A DNA stretch of 43,049 bases, taken from Devosia nanyangense (GTDB lineage Bacteria; Pseudomonadota; Alphaproteobacteria; Rhizobiales; Devosiaceae). Shown piece after piece: positions 15,783 to 23,591 of this stretch. Location of the stretch: the NCBI GenBank assembly GCA_016213505.1, contig JACRAF010000064.1, positions 1-43,049 of the forward strand, read 5' to 3'. Within the stretch, counting starts at the first letter, position 1. The number at the start of each line of letters is the position of its first letter. A program made the translations under genes and the position numbers. The notes under the pieces were generated by a model. That model saw nothing but the letters and a program-made list of their open reading frames with translations. It was not told where the DNA came from and did no database searches.

Positions 15783-17948
15783 TCAGGAATTTCCGGCAGG
15801 CGCCGCCGACACGGCGAGCGCCGCCACGCCGGTTTCGGCCCCGCTCGCCCGCAGCGCGGCCTTCAGCTGATCGGCCAGATCGAGCAGCTTGATCGCCGCT
15901 TCCGGCTTGAGCGTCGGCGGACGCTCGGCCTGCGCCGCGACGGTCTGGCCGTCCCCGGCGGTGGCGATGACGAAGGGGGCGGGGGTGAAGTCGACGCCGA
16001 GCACCGGCTTGATCTCGATATTGGTGTGGGCATAGGCCATGAACTTCTGCCACGTCATCGCTGGCAACAGGCCCCCCGTCAGTGTCTTGGTCTGGTGGTA
16101 GTCGTCGTTGCCGAACCACACCGCCGCGACGTAATTGCCGGTGAAGCCGCAGAACCAGGCGTCGCGATAGTCGGACGTGGTGCCGGTCTTGCCGAGCGCC
16201 GGAACGCCCTCGACCGCGGCGCGGGTGCCGGTGCCGCTGGTGATCACGGCCCGCATCAGCTGGTCCATGTAGATCACCGTCTGCTCGGTGAGCACGCGCT
16301 CGCGCGGCGCATTGACGTCCTTTTCGTAGAGCAGGTCGCCGCGCAGCGTGTTGATCCTGAGGATGCCGTAGCCCGGCGTCTTGTAGCCGCCGCTGGCGAA
16401 CACCGAATAGGACGAGGCCATGTCGAGCACGCTCACCGACGCCGAGCCGAGCGCCAGCGAACGGGTCACCGCGAAATCGTTGGTGATGCCCATGCGGTGC
16501 GCCATGTCGGCGATCGGCTGGCGCCCGGTCTGGATCGACAGGTTCACCGGCACGGTGTTGATCGACTTGGCGAAGGCGGTGATCAGGCTGACGCGGCCGA
16601 CCGAATTGCCCGAGTAATTGCGCGGACACCAATCGCCGATGCAGCGGGTGGCGCCGCTGACGATCGAATCGGGCTTGAGGTCTAGCATCTCGAGCGCGGT
16701 GGAATAGACGAACGGCTTGAACGCCGAGCCCGGCTGGCGCAGCGAGGAGACGGCGCGGTTGAACTGGCTCTTGCCGTAGTCGATGCCGCCCACCATGGCG
16801 CGGACCTGGCCGTTGGGCTCGGCCACCACCATCGCCGATTGGGTGACGTCGTAGCGCTCGCCCTGTTCGCGCAGCACCGAGGCGACCGCGTCCTCGGCGT
16901 ACGATTGCAGCACCGGATCGATGGTGGTGCGGACGACGAAGCTGGCGGCGGTGCTGCGCGTCTCGGCGATGATCTGCTTGGTCTGATCGAAGGCCCAGTC
17001 GAGGAAATAGTTGGGCGAGGCGATCTCGGCGGAGCGGTCGGTCGGGGTCGCCGGACTGCGCCGGGCGGCCGCCACCTGGCCCTCGGTCAGATAGCCGGCA
17101 TCGACCAGGTTGGAGAGCACGAGGTTGGCGCGGGCCCGCGCCGCGGCGAGATCGACGGTGGGGGCGTAGCGGGTGGGCGCCTTGAACAGGCCCGCCAGCA
17201 TCGCCGCCTCGGCGAGGTTCACATCGGTGATCTTCTTGCCGAAATAGTATTCCGCCGCCGCCGTCGCGCCGAAATTGCCGCCGCCCATATAGGCGCGGTC
17301 GAAATAGAGTTTCAGGATCTCGTCCTTGGAGTAGTGCCACTCCAGCCAGACCGCGAGGAAGGCTTCCTTGATCTTGCGCTCGACGGTGCGCTCGGGCGAC
17401 AGGAACAGGTTCTTGGCCAGCTGCTGGGTGATCGAGGAGCCGCCCTGGGTGCCGTTGTCGCCCGCCGCGTTGTTGACCAGGGCGCGCACCGTGCCGATGA
17501 CGTCGACGCCGAAATGATCGTAAAAGCGCCGGTCTTCGGTGGCCAGCGCCGCCTTGACGAAGTAATCGGGCAGCTTGGCGAGGGGCACGGAATCGTCGGA
17601 GCGGATGCCGCGCCGGCCGATCTCGTTGCCGTAGCGGTCGAGAAACACCACCGCGATGTCCTCGGCCTTGTTGAACTTGCCCGACGCCGTGGCCTCGAAC
17701 GCCGGCAGCGCCAGCGCCACCACGAACACCGCGCCGATGGCGAGAAAGCTCGCCCCGTCCGAAACCAGCTCGACGACCAGACGCTGCACCCCGCGGACGC
17801 GGAAAAGCGCAAAGAAATCCTCGACATGCCGGTAACCGCGGCCGACCGCGTTCCAGAACTCATAGAGCGCCGAATCGAGCCAGGCATCGGCATCGAGCAT
17901 GCGCACTTTCTTGCGGCGCTTCTCTTTATGGTAGAAGGGGTCCTGCAC
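15783..17948 (-). CDS. Penicillin-binding protein 1A family (transglycosylase/transpeptidase)
   Basis: This 721-residue class A penicillin-binding protein polymerises lipid II glycan chains and cross-links peptides in the periplasm. A single membrane segment lies at about residues 64-82. The glycosyltransferase (GT51) domain has catalytic Glu138 in ALATEDRRFYDHFGVD and the box GGSSITQQLAKNLFL. The transpeptidase domain shows the SxxK nucleophile in QPGSAFKPF, the SxN motif KSINT, and KTGTTSDYRDAW. All catalytic motifs are intact. I place the start at GTG 17948, which is preceded by GGAG with 6-nt spacing; ATG 17900 is an alternative 16 residues in. It heads an operon with DUF1214 and DUF1254. 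Confidence 0.93.
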   Translation of the reverse strand: MQDPFYHKEKRRKKVRMLDADAWLDSALYEFWNAVGRGYRHVEDFFALFRVRGVQRLVVELVSDGASFLAIGAVFVVALALPAFEATASGKFNKAEDIAVVFLDRYGNEIGRRGIRSDDSVPLAKLPDYFVKAALATEDRRFYDHFGVDVIGTVRALVNNAAGDNGTQGGSSITQQLAKNLFLSPERTVERKIKEAFLAVWLEWHYSKDEILKLYFDRAYMGGGNFGATAAAEYYFGKKITDVNLAEAAMLAGLFKAPTRYAPTVDLAAARARANLVLSNLVDAGYLTEGQVAAARRSPATPTDRSAEIASPNYFLDWAFDQTKQIIAETRSTAASFVVRTTIDPVLQSYAEDAVASVLREQGERYDVTQSAMVVAEPNGQVRAMVGGIDYGKSQFNRAVSSLRQPGSAFKPFVYSTALEMLDLKPDSIVSGATRCIGDWCPRNYSGNSVGRVSLITAFAKSINTVPVNLSIQTGRQPIADMAHRMGITNDFAVTRSLALGSASVSVLDMASSYSVFASGGYKTPGYGILRINTLRGDLLYEKDVNAPRERVLTEQTVIYMDQLMRAVITSGTGTRAAVEGVPALGKTGTTSDYRDAWFCGFTGNYVAAVWFGNDDYHQTKTLTGGLLPAMTWQKFMAYAHTNIEIKPVLGVDFTPAPFVIATAGDGQTVAAQAERPPTLKPEAAIKLLDLADQLKAALRASGAETGVAALAVSAAPAGNS

Positions 17949-18035
17949 GGGACGCTCCGCGACGGCGATCGATGCCGTGGTAGGATAGTCTAGCACCCGG
18001 CAACAAGTGAAATCCCCCTCAACGTGGGCGAACAT

Positions 18036-18491
18036 ATGGCCTTCTGGGACGACAAAGCGCTGACCGAGATGACCACCGTCGAGTGGGAATCGCTGTGCGA
18101 CGGCTGCGGCCGCTGCTGCCTGATGAAGCTCGAGGACGAGGACACCGGCGAAATCTACACCTCGGATGTCCGTTGCCGCCTGCTCGACGGCGACACCTGC
18201 CGCTGCACCGACTACCCGAACCGGCAAAAGAAGGTGAAGGACTGCATCAAGCTGACGCCTGAGAACGTCACCGAAATCGACTGGATCCCAAGATCCTGCG
18301 CCTACCGCCGGATCGCCGAGGGCCGCGGCCTCGCCTGGTGGCACCCCCTGATCTCGGGCGACCCCAACACGGTGGTGCAAGCGGGGGTGGCGGTGCGCGG
18401 ACGCACCGTGGCCGAAGGCGACGTCAAGCCGGGCGAATGGGAAGACCATATCGCCGATTGGCCGGAGTGGGAGCCGCCGGAGGAGGTGTGA
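18036..18491 (+). CDS. YcgN family cysteine cluster protein (UPF0260)
   Basis: This 151-residue protein is rich in conserved cysteines: CDGCGRCC (about 21-28), CRLLDGDTCRCTDYPNR and RSCAYR. That pattern is the YkgJ/YcgN cysteine cluster of UPF0260, probably binding zinc or an Fe-S cluster. Function is not established. The WWHPLISGD motif in the middle is also family-typical. It is divergent from the PBP1A gene, with about 87 nt between the starts, so the promoters face each other. GTG 18024 is an alternative start. Confidence 0.92.
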   Translation: MAFWDDKALTEMTTVEWESLCDGCGRCCLMKLEDEDTGEIYTSDVRCRLLDGDTCRCTDYPNRQKKVKDCIKLTPENVTEIDWIPRSCAYRRIAEGRGLAWWHPLISGDPNTVVQAGVAVRGRTVAEGDVKPGEWEDHIADWPEWEPPEEV

Positions 18492-18788
18492 GGGGGGCGG
18501 GGGTGCTAGGTGGGTCGGCGCGTCGGCAAGGACTCGCGGCCTGCGTTGCGCCAGGGGCGGACATTCCGCTTCGTCTACATGGAGTACCCAGCGATGGTCG
18601 CACGATCAGCCAGCATGAGCGCGGCGGGCCGATACCGCAATCCGTGCCGTGATCCCATTGAGCCCTGCTCGGGTGGGCTGTGCACCGAGTTTTTCACAAC
18701 TGACCGGTGTGTGGATTGCCTGCTGAGTGGTGCGGATAAGTGCGAACCAATATTGACTCTCCGGTAGGGGCGTCGAAGAACTGGCGTC

Positions 18789-21035
18789 ATGCCGGGCGCT
18801 TTCGCAACGCTCATCACATCGACGATTTGGCGCGAGATCGGATGCCGCATCGCGCCCGTGCTGCTGATCGTTGTCTATGCCATCGTTGTCGTTCTCTGGC
18901 CTAGCCAGCTTGATGACGTTTTTGAGCTGCTACTGGCGAGCTTTCCGGCGGTCCTTCTCACCATCATCGTGCCCTCAGTGTTCTTCGCGCTGGTGCACTA
19001 CAGCTACATCGCCAACCGCAGCCCGTCCGTCAGCTGGTCTGATAAGCTTCTCATTGTACTCCCGCAGGTGCTGCTCGGTTTGACGTGCTTGCGTGCTTTG
19101 CCCGGGAGCCACCTCATTGGCCCGCTATTCGCCAGCGCGGTGACGCTTACGCTGCTGCTGGCGACGCCTTTCGCCAAGCGTGGAGCCCGCGCTCTCTATG
19201 GCTCGATGGGCGCCACCGGTGCCCTGTACCTCGTTTGCCTCGCCCTCACCCTCACGTCGAATGCCTGGTTCGCGCAAACCATTGGCGCGATGGGCATCAT
19301 TGTCCTCGCTCTCGGCTTCTACTCAGTGGCACTTCTCGCGCTCCAGCTAGATCGCCGCGTTGGCTGGGTCGTCGTGTGCGTCGTGCTGTTGGCGCTGTTC
19401 CTTAACAAGCCACAGCAGGATGTGAGCCGGCTGCCGAAGCTCCCGCCGGAGCAAAGCGCCAATGTTCCCTTTGCCAAAGCCCTGTCCGATTGGCTGGGAC
19501 AGCGTGTTGATCTGCCCGATTACAGAGACCACCGGCGGCCCTATCCGGTGGTCGTCGTGTCCGCCGCGGGTGGTGGCATTGTTGCGGCCGCGCACGCCTA
19601 TGCCGCCCTCGCTGAATTCAGCGCCTACTGCCCGTCTTTTGCCCAACACCTCTTTGTGGCGACCGGCGTCTCCGGGGGCTCGTTCGGCCTCGCGCTCTTC
19701 GCCGCGGAAGCCGAAAAGCGCGCCGGCACGCCAAAAAGCCTGGCGTGCGCCCAAACGCATGCGCCACTCGACACCAAGGACCTCACCGCGGACCATCTGT
19801 CACCGATCCTCTCGGTCCTTCTGTTCTCAGGCGTGCCCGACTTTCTCATGCCGGGCCGACCGCTCAAGTCAGACCTGGCGCGCGCCCTCGAGGAGTCCTT
19901 CGCGACCTCCGATTTTCTGCGGACCGATCAGGCGCTCGCCTGGACGCCCGCAAGCACCGCGCCGGCATTGAGCTTCGTCGCAACGGACCTGCGACAGGGC
20001 AAGCGCTTTGTCTTCGCGCCGTTCGTGCCGAACTATTCGCTGACTGATGGCCAGTATTTCTCGCGCCAAGACGAGGCGAACGCCGGCGGCATTTCGGTAG
20101 CCGCCGCTGCGGGGGCGAGTGCGCGCTTTCCATGGATCACGCCCACCGGTCGGCTTGATCTCGGACCCACGGACCGCACCGTGCTGCCGGGCGGCACCTA
20201 CCACATCGCAGATGATGCCCGGATCCTCGCCGATGGCGGCTATTTCGACGATTCCGGGGCGGTGACGGCGCTTGAGATGTACCGGCAGGTCGAGGATAGC
20301 GCGAAACTCACGGAGGACTGCATTGAGGGTACCGCCTACTGCCCGAAGTTCTTCGCCGACCGCCAGAACCGCGAATGCCGGATCATAGTAGAACGCGAAT
20401 TCACAGCGCGGGTGGACTGGAAAGGCTGCGACGACCACATCTTCCTTGTGATGCTGACGATTGCGCCAACCTATGGCGTATCGACCGATTTCCTCAAACA
20501 TGGCGATCCGGCGGAAGACCAGTCGTGGCTGCTCGACCCGGTCTCAACCATGCTTGCCGTGCGAAGCGCCAAGGGCGAGCTGGCGCTCTCGGCCCTCTCA
20601 AGAACGCTGGGCGATCGGCATGGCGCAGCGGGGTATGCGCTTGACGCTGGCTATCCGGTACTGCGGTTGCCCACCGACATCATGGCTCCTCTGCCACTCG
20701 GCTGGCTGCTCGCACCAAGTCACCTGCAAGAGATACTCGACCAGGTGGTCCTGCATGTTCCGTGTGACAGCTGGGACCTTTACGATGGCAATGACCCGCA
20801 GCTGCTGCGCAAAAAGGAGCTCCACGACGCTGGCGTGTCCTATAGCTGCCAGTTGGAGCAGATCACGCCGTTGTTTGATCTCAGCCGCGACCCCACGACG
20901 GGGTTCTACTTCCCCGCCTTCGACCCAAACGAAGCTCTGCCCAACGTCTACCGGCCGCCCTATTCGAGCGATCCGTTCGGACCGGAACGGATGTATCTGC
21001 CGATGCTGGCACCAAGCGGGGAACCGGCCCGCTAG
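18789..21035 (+). CDS. Membrane-bound patatin-like phospholipase
   Basis: This 748-residue protein has six or more predicted membrane helices in the first ~210 residues, followed by a patatin-type hydrolase domain. The oxyanion loop is SAAGGGIVAAAHAYAAL. The nucleophile is Ser295 in GVSGGSFG (GxSxG). The second catalytic residue is Asp482 in ADGGYFDDSGA. Patatins are Ser/Asp acyl hydrolases acting on phospholipids. The membrane N-terminus is unusual compared with soluble patatins and suggests action at the inner membrane. There is no operon partner. The 297 nt before it hold no convincing gene. The ribosome binding site is weak, so the start is moderately certain. Confidence 0.82.
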   Translation: MPGAFATLITSTIWREIGCRIAPVLLIVVYAIVVVLWPSQLDDVFELLLASFPAVLLTIIVPSVFFALVHYSYIANRSPSVSWSDKLLIVLPQVLLGLTCLRALPGSHLIGPLFASAVTLTLLLATPFAKRGARALYGSMGATGALYLVCLALTLTSNAWFAQTIGAMGIIVLALGFYSVALLALQLDRRVGWVVVCVVLLALFLNKPQQDVSRLPKLPPEQSANVPFAKALSDWLGQRVDLPDYRDHRRPYPVVVVSAAGGGIVAAAHAYAALAEFSAYCPSFAQHLFVATGVSGGSFGLALFAAEAEKRAGTPKSLACAQTHAPLDTKDLTADHLSPILSVLLFSGVPDFLMPGRPLKSDLARALEESFATSDFLRTDQALAWTPASTAPALSFVATDLRQGKRFVFAPFVPNYSLTDGQYFSRQDEANAGGISVAAAAGASARFPWITPTGRLDLGPTDRTVLPGGTYHIADDARILADGGYFDDSGAVTALEMYRQVEDSAKLTEDCIEGTAYCPKFFADRQNRECRIIVEREFTARVDWKGCDDHIFLVMLTIAPTYGVSTDFLKHGDPAEDQSWLLDPVSTMLAVRSAKGELALSALSRTLGDRHGAAGYALDAGYPVLRLPTDIMAPLPLGWLLAPSHLQEILDQVVLHVPCDSWDLYDGNDPQLLRKKELHDAGVSYSCQLEQITPLFDLSRDPTTGFYFPAFDPNEALPNVYRPPYSSDPFGPERMYLPMLAPSGEPAR

Positions 21036-21156
21036 GACGTGCGGTCGCCGGCGTGGACGCCAAGGGATCGTGTTCATCGAGTTCACGCGCCGGGGCGAAT
21101 CTGAGAGATTTGAGCAGCGTCCCCAGCTTTGCCGCCCGGGCTGCAGCCTTCAGCCG

Positions 21157-21744
21157 TCAGCTGCGCGCGAAGGCGAGGAGGGGGACGATGTCGCCGTGGT
21201 CGGCCCGCTGCAGCGCATCGATGTAGCTGCGTCGGAGCTCGCCGGGCGCCGAGAGGCTGCGGCCGCCCCAGCTGAAAACGGGGCGGTTCAGGCTGGCGAC
21301 GAGCAGATCGGCCAAGAGGCGCGTATGGCGGCCATTGCCGTTGGCGAAGGGGTGGATGAAGACCATCTGGTGGTGCAACCGGACGGCGAGTTCGTCGGGA
21401 TCGTAGGTGGTGTTCGCCAGCCAGTAGCGGGCATCACTCAGCAGGGCCTGCGTGCGTTCCGGGATCGTCGCAGGGGCGACCCCGATATTGGTTTGGCGGC
21501 GTCGCCAGGTGCCCGCCCAGGTCCAGACATCGCCGAACATTCTGCGGTGCAACTGGAGCACGTAATCGAGGCGGAGGAGGTCTCGGCCGCGCTCGCGGCC
21601 GGCCCAGTTCAGGGCGCGGAGGATATTGGCCTCTTCGGCCGCGTCGAGCTCGGCTTGATTGGACAGATAGGTCGGCTTGAGTCCCGCGAGCGTATCGGGA
21701 TCTAGCGGCGTTGCGCCTTCCACGACCGTAAGCTTCACGGGCAT
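21157..21744 (-). CDS. Mobile mystery protein B (Fic-domain partner of mobile mystery protein A)
   Basis: This 195-residue Fic/DOC protein has core motif HPFANGNGRHTR with His131 as the presumed catalytic residue. It contains the mobile mystery protein B hallmarks GATPLDPDTLAGLKPTYLSN near the N-terminus and MFGDVWTWAGTWRRR before the core. The residue set after the core (RxxR as GRHTR) fits this family. It is encoded behind an XRE protein with an ATGA overlap, the arrangement known for mobile mystery proteins A and B. That arrangement suggests a toxin-antitoxin-like pair, but the biological role has not been settled. It is the third distinct Fic gene in the window. Confidence 0.92.
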   Translation of the reverse strand: MPVKLTVVEGATPLDPDTLAGLKPTYLSNQAELDAAEEANILRALNWAGRERGRDLLRLDYVLQLHRRMFGDVWTWAGTWRRRQTNIGVAPATIPERTQALLSDARYWLANTTYDPDELAVRLHHQMVFIHPFANGNGRHTRLLADLLVASLNRPVFSWGGRSLSAPGELRRSYIDALQRADHGDIVPLLAFARS

Positions 21745-22205
21745 CAAGCCGACCAGAGATCGCCATCGCGGACGTGTTCGGCGATCTGGTCGTTGAGCCG
21801 TGCCTCCAGCGTGTCGGGCGCCGACTCCTGATCCTCGAGGCGCATCGTCTGGACGACGCGCGAGAGGTCGCTGAGCGCGATTTCGCGCGCCCGCTCGTTC
21901 ACCATGTCCTCGAGCGATGTCGCATCGGGCACGATCGCGTAGACGAGGCGGCAATTCAGCGCCGCGGCGGCCTTCCTGAGGCTGTTGAGGGTGATTGTTC
22001 CGCCGGCCTCGGACGCTTCCAGATCGGCCATGCTCTGCCAGGCGACACCAAGGCGGTCGGCATATTGCTGGCCGCTCATGCCGATCGCGTCGCGAATGGC
22101 GCGCAGCCAGCCGCGGCTCGGTATCGGCCGGCCGGCGGCGGGCCGATAGGCTTCGATGTGCGCGTCGAGCGCTCGGCGCGCCCGTTTGTTTTTCTGGCTC
22201 AGCAT
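21744..22205 (-). CDS. Mobile mystery protein A (XRE-type HTH regulator)
   Basis: This 153-residue protein has an XRE-like helix-turn-helix at about residues 32-90: WLRAIRDAIGMSGQQYADRL, GVAWQSMADLEASEAGGTIT, then SLRKAAAALNCRLVYAIVP. This is the mobile mystery protein A signature. It is the likely repressor and antitoxin of the following Fic protein. A strong ribosome binding site, GGGAGGG, lies just before ATG 22205. Upstream there are four palindromes with near-regular spacing, presumably its operator. In mobile islands this gene pair is often carried along with other cargo. Confidence 0.92.
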   Translation of the reverse strand: MLSQKNKRARRALDAHIEAYRPAAGRPIPSRGWLRAIRDAIGMSGQQYADRLGVAWQSMADLEASEAGGTITLNSLRKAAAALNCRLVYAIVPDATSLEDMVNERAREIALSDLSRVVQTMRLEDQESAPDTLEARLNDQIAEHVRDGDLWSA

Positions 22206-22256
22206 GGTTCCCTCCCAAGGGATGGAGGTGCCAATCTAGCGCAAATCAACGCACAA

Positions 22257-22371
22257 ATCCAGGTCATAGCCTGGATATCGATGCACAAATCCAGGTCATA
22301 GCCTGGAAATGCGATCAGAAATGCAGGTTATAGCCTGCAATTGCGATGGAAGCCAGCAGGTTATGACCTGC
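22257..22371. promoter_or_regulatory. Array of four palindromic operators upstream of mobile mystery protein A
   Basis: Four palindromes lie at 22259-22274 (CCAGGTCATAGCCTGG), 22291-22306 (the same sequence), 22323-22338 (GCAGGTTATAGCCTGC) and 22356-22371 (GCAGGTTATGACCTGC). The centres are 32, 32 and 33 nt apart, about three helical turns, so all sites face the same side. The consensus is CAGG(T)YATRRCCTG. The array begins 52 nt before the start of mobile mystery protein A, which is the natural candidate binder. The palindromes and spacing are seen; the binding protein is inferred. Confidence 0.75.
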
Positions 22372-22475
22372 CCGTCCATGGCCGCGCTGTCGCCCGGAGG
22401 CAACGTCAAGCTCGGCGAGCGGCATACCACATCGCTGGCTGGCGGAATGACCACGGCCGGGCCGGTCCCACTCCG

Positions 22476-23591
22476 TCAATGCAGGTCCATTTCCGTGCGG
22501 TGGAGCTGCCACAGCCGGAGCAGGATGTAGGCGGGCAGGGTCGCGTCCTCGCCCTTGCCAGAATTGGCTTGCCAAGACGAGCCGTACTTCTCGTTCCAGG
22601 CCGACATGTCGGCCCCTGTCGGTATTCCGCCACTGCCCCAGCGACGCGTCATGGTCACCGTGTAGTCGACAAGCCCCCCGTCTGCGATGTGCACACCGCG
22701 CCAGCCGTCGCGGGCCAGCTCCGCGCCGCGCGTCTCGAACCATTTGCGGCGGTCGGTCTCCGACATGGCGTCGATCCTGGTCCAGTCCTCCGCGATGTAG
22801 ATGGCGTCGAGCGCCCGCACATAGGTGTCGGTGCCCCTGAACAGATCGACGATGTTCTGAATGTCTTCGGAAAGCGCCCAGCCAGCGGCCGCCGTCGCCA
22901 GGCACTTGCCGACCACCCAACCGACCTCCCACGTCGTCACCGGCGCGCTGGCCGCGCCGAGGGCGAGGCAAAGCGCCGACCGGATCTCCGGGCCGTAGTC
23001 GCTGTACCAGCGGCCGATGGTGCCGCAGGAGTCGTAGTCGATCTCGGCGAGCACTCCGTAGAGGTAGAGCTTGGCCAGCCGATCGAGCTGCGCGCGGGAC
23101 AGCGGCCCGGTGGGGGGCTGCCCTTCCGCCGCTGCCGCCAGACTGAGCCGTGGCCGGTCCGCAAGCGCCGGGAGCCGGGTGGTGAACCCGGCGCTCTCGG
23201 GAGCGATCGAGCAACTCGGTTTGGCCGCGTCAATGATGGCCTCGAGCACCGTGCGGCCATCCGCCAGGGGGAATGCGGCTGCACAACTCTTCATCCCGTC
23301 CATGCTGTAGCCGCGGAACTCGACGCCGCCCAGCGGCCCGATGCGTCGGCAGGGTCCGCCGTCCGGCCCCGTGTAGTAGTGGAAGCCGCCAGGGCACATG
23401 CAGTTGTAGAACTCCGGCGATGGCGAGATGCCCAGATGCTCGAACAGCCTGGCCATCTTGGGTCCATCGAGATTCGTAAGCGACTGGATCACCGTTTCAG
23501 TGGTCTTGTCATCCTGCGCCCGGGCCGGTGCGGCGACAAGGAGGGACCCCAGCAGGGCGAGCGTCAGCATGGCGGTACGAATGAGGCTCAT
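22476..23591 (-). CDS. Secreted hypothetical protein
   Basis: This 371-residue protein has a clear Sec signal peptide (MLTLALLGSLLVAAPARAQ, cleavage after ARA). Nine or more Cys residues, for example in CMCPGGFHYYTGPDGGPC, suggest disulfide bonds in the periplasm. I find no recognised domain. The C-terminal half contains ALDAIYIAEDWTRIDAMSE and WGSGGIPTGADMSAWNEKY without a motif I can name. Its ATG overlaps the stop of the SH3-domain gene (ATGA), so the two are cotranscribed and probably act together in the periplasm. The function is unknown. Confidence 0.8.
   Translation of the reverse strand: MSLIRTAMLTLALLGSLLVAAPARAQDDKTTETVIQSLTNLDGPKMARLFEHLGISPSPEFYNCMCPGGFHYYTGPDGGPCRRIGPLGGVEFRGYSMDGMKSCAAAFPLADGRTVLEAIIDAAKPSCSIAPESAGFTTRLPALADRPRLSLAAAAEGQPPTGPLSRAQLDRLAKLYLYGVLAEIDYDSCGTIGRWYSDYGPEIRSALCLALGAASAPVTTWEVGWVVGKCLATAAAGWALSEDIQNIVDLFRGTDTYVRALDAIYIAEDWTRIDAMSETDRRKWFETRGAELARDGWRGVHIADGGLVDYTVTMTRRWGSGGIPTGADMSAWNEKYGSSWQANSGKGEDATLPAYILLRLWQLHRTEMDLH

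Noticed and set aside
18510..18767. Possible 85-residue gene upstream of the patatin gene
   Set aside because: There is no ribosome binding site or recognisable family, the amino-acid make-up is odd, and it does not resemble neighbouring genes.
22257..22371. CRISPR array
   Set aside because: Only four units, the repeats are palindromes whose sequence changes, the gaps are too short and similar to each other to be spacers, and no cas genes are present.
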